Assembly: GCA_015657395.1 (NCBI GenBank)
Contig: JADLKI010000010.1
Location: forward strand, 26,070 to 39,629
Length of the DNA: 13,560 bases
From: Spirochaetales bacterium
GTDB lineage: Bacteria; Spirochaetota; Spirochaetia; Treponematales; Rectinemataceae
Direction: 5' to 3'
This document shows positions 12,504 to 13,560 of the stretch, in pieces. Position 1 is the first letter of the stretch. Every line of letters starts with the position of its first letter. A program made the translations under genes and the position numbers. The notes beneath the pieces are model-generated. The model worked only from the letters and a program-made list of their open reading frames with translations. It did no database searches and was not told the DNA's origin.

Positions 12504-13493
12504 CTACGACGACTGCCGCACGATGAGGCTCGAAGGCAGCAGCATCCGCATGGGGTCGGGCCTGCGGCCTTCGATGCGCTCGAAGAGCATGGCGGCGCTG
12601 ACTTCGCCCATGCGCTCGAGGGGCAGCGCAAAGGTTGTGATGGGTATGGGCCAGAAAGAGGCAAACTCTCTGTCGTCGTAGCCGACGACCCTGAGGTCGC
12701 CGGGGATCGCCAGTCCGCGCGCGAGGGCGCGGTTGATGGCGCCCGCGGCCATGTAGTCGTTCGCGCAGAAGACGGCATCCATGTCGGGACAGCGCTCGAG
12801 CAGCACATCGAGGCAGCGGGCGCCCGATTCGGCGGTGAAGTCGCCGTGGACCACCCTCTCCGACTGACTGAAGCCGATGCCGCATTCTTCGAGGGCGCTG
12901 GTGAAGCCCGCGAGTCGCTCTATGCTCGCGAGGCGCATCTCCGGGCCTGCTATCACGGCAGGGCGCCGGGCGCCCCTCGACACGAGGTGGAGCGCAGCTT
13001 CCTTTCCTCCCGCAAAATCGTCGGGCTGAACCGAGGGCAGCGAATCGTGGATGAAGGTGTTGACGGTGACGGCCGGCAGATCGAACACGGCCCGCATCTC
13101 GGGCCTGATCGCCTGACGCACGCCATAGGCGGCGATAATGCCGTCCACCCGGCGCTTGCGCAGAAAATCGATGGCGCTCGATATGTCGTTGTCGAATTCG
13201 ACGCCGCTCGTGAAAAGCAGATAGCTGTCTTTCTCGCGCGCGACTTTTTCCGCGCCGTGGATCATCCTGGCGGCGAATACTTCGGTGATGTCGAAGGCAA
13301 AAAAACCGATGACGCCCGAAATCGTCGTGCGGAGCGCCCGGGCCGCGGGGTTCGGCTCATAGCCAAGCCGCTCGATGGCATCGTGTATCTTGTCCTTCGT
13401 GGCCTGGCTTATGGGTCGTTTGCCGCTGAGGGCGTGGCTGACAGTAGATACCGATACCCCCGCGGCTATGGCTACATCGCGGATGGTGACCAT
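12504..13493 (-). CDS. LacI-family transcriptional regulator
   Basis: 329 residues, the normal length. The N-terminal helix-turn-helix (about 3-23: TIRDVAIAAGVSVSTVSHAL) and the hinge (YEPNPAARALR, 45-55) are typical. The rest is the periplasmic-binding-protein-like ligand domain, with a strand-start VIGFFAFD (61-68), FAGGKEAALHLVSRGARRPAVI and, near the C-terminus, VFCANDYMAAGAINRAL and VVGYDD. Such proteins usually sense a sugar and repress sugar-use genes. The ATG at 13493 has only a weak ribosome-binding site (AAGGTAAGAG). The 67 bases upstream to the window edge show no clear promoter or LacI-type palindrome. The gene ends 10 bases before the first NrdR-like box with no visible terminator, so read-through into nrdD is possible. 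Its target may lie off the right edge; nothing links it to nrdDG. Confidence 0.93.
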   Translation of the reverse strand: MVTIRDVAIAAGVSVSTVSHALSGKRPISQATKDKIHDAIERLGYEPNPAARALRTTISGVIGFFAFDITEVFAARMIHGAEKVAREKDSYLLFTSGVEFDNDISSAIDFLRKRRVDGIIAAYGVRQAIRPEMRAVFDLPAVTVNTFIHDSLPSVQPDDFAGGKEAALHLVSRGARRPAVIAGPEMRLASIERLAGFTSALEECGIGFSQSERVVHGDFTAESGARCLDVLLERCPDMDAVFCANDYMAAGAINRALARGLAIPGDLRVVGYDDREFASFWPIPITTFALPLERMGEVSAAMLFERIEGRRPDPMRMLLPSSLIVRQSS

Positions 13494-13560
13494 TCTCTTA
13501 CCTTACTACATCAGGCGCCCTTTGTGCGATACTCTCCCCTCAGCGCAAGGCGGATGCGCT

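Noticed and set aside
1..13560. tRNA, rRNA, CRISPR arrays and insertion sequences
   Set aside because: I looked for cloverleaf patterns, regularly spaced repeats, transposase motifs and terminal inverted repeats and saw none that I could support.

Overview
All supported genes in this window lie on the minus strand, so transcription runs from high to low coordinates. The DNA is moderately GC-rich with good Shine-Dalgarno sites, -35/-10 promoters of the primary sigma factor type, and several GTG/TTG starts. An oxygen-sensitive class III ribonucleotide reductase with its radical-SAM activase points to an anaerobe. The sugar-binding protein has a signal peptide without a lipobox cysteine, which points to a diderm with a periplasm. 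A spirochaete or a similar diderm anaerobe fits, but this is an inference and not a taxonomic assignment.

Region 1 (about 13493 to 9360) holds a LacI-family repressor gene (12504-13493), then the nrdD-nrdG pair. The nrdDG leader is unusually rich in control elements. It has a promoter (12425-12453), two NrdR-like boxes 31 bp apart centre to centre with one covering the -35 (12448-12494), and a cobalamin riboswitch (about 12214-12365). A hairpin (12180-12200) then encloses the ribosome-binding site and ATG of a 44-codon leader ORF that runs into the start of nrdD. The layout suggests that B12 plus a nucleotide-sensing repressor shut off the B12-independent reductase, presumably because a B12-dependent class II enzyme exists elsewhere in the genome.

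Region 2 (about 9359 to 8969) has no gene I can support. It contains two overlapping short reading frames that might be a decayed gene.

Region 3 (8968 to 1, continuing off the left edge) is a compact catabolic operon. It starts from a strong promoter whose start site abuts a perfect 10-bp inverted repeat. The order is: a 927-residue fusion protein (SCP2-like domain, Gfo/Idh/MocA oxidoreductase, M24 metallopeptidase-like domain), a BKACE/DUF849 beta-keto acid cleavage enzyme, a short-chain dehydrogenase, a FadR-type GntR regulator, an NAD-dependent epimerase/dehydratase, and an RbsB/RbsA/RbsC-type ABC importer whose permease is cut by the window edge. Start and stop codons overlap at three junctions.

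Taken together, region 3 reads as uptake of a small polyol, sugar acid or sugar conjugate. The proposed route is oxidation by the MocA and SDR enzymes, possible amide or C-N bond cleavage by the M24 domain, and C-C cleavage of a 3-keto acid with acetyl-CoA by the BKACE enzyme. The substrate is not identifiable from sequence. The fusion protein and this enzyme combination are the best candidates for something undescribed.
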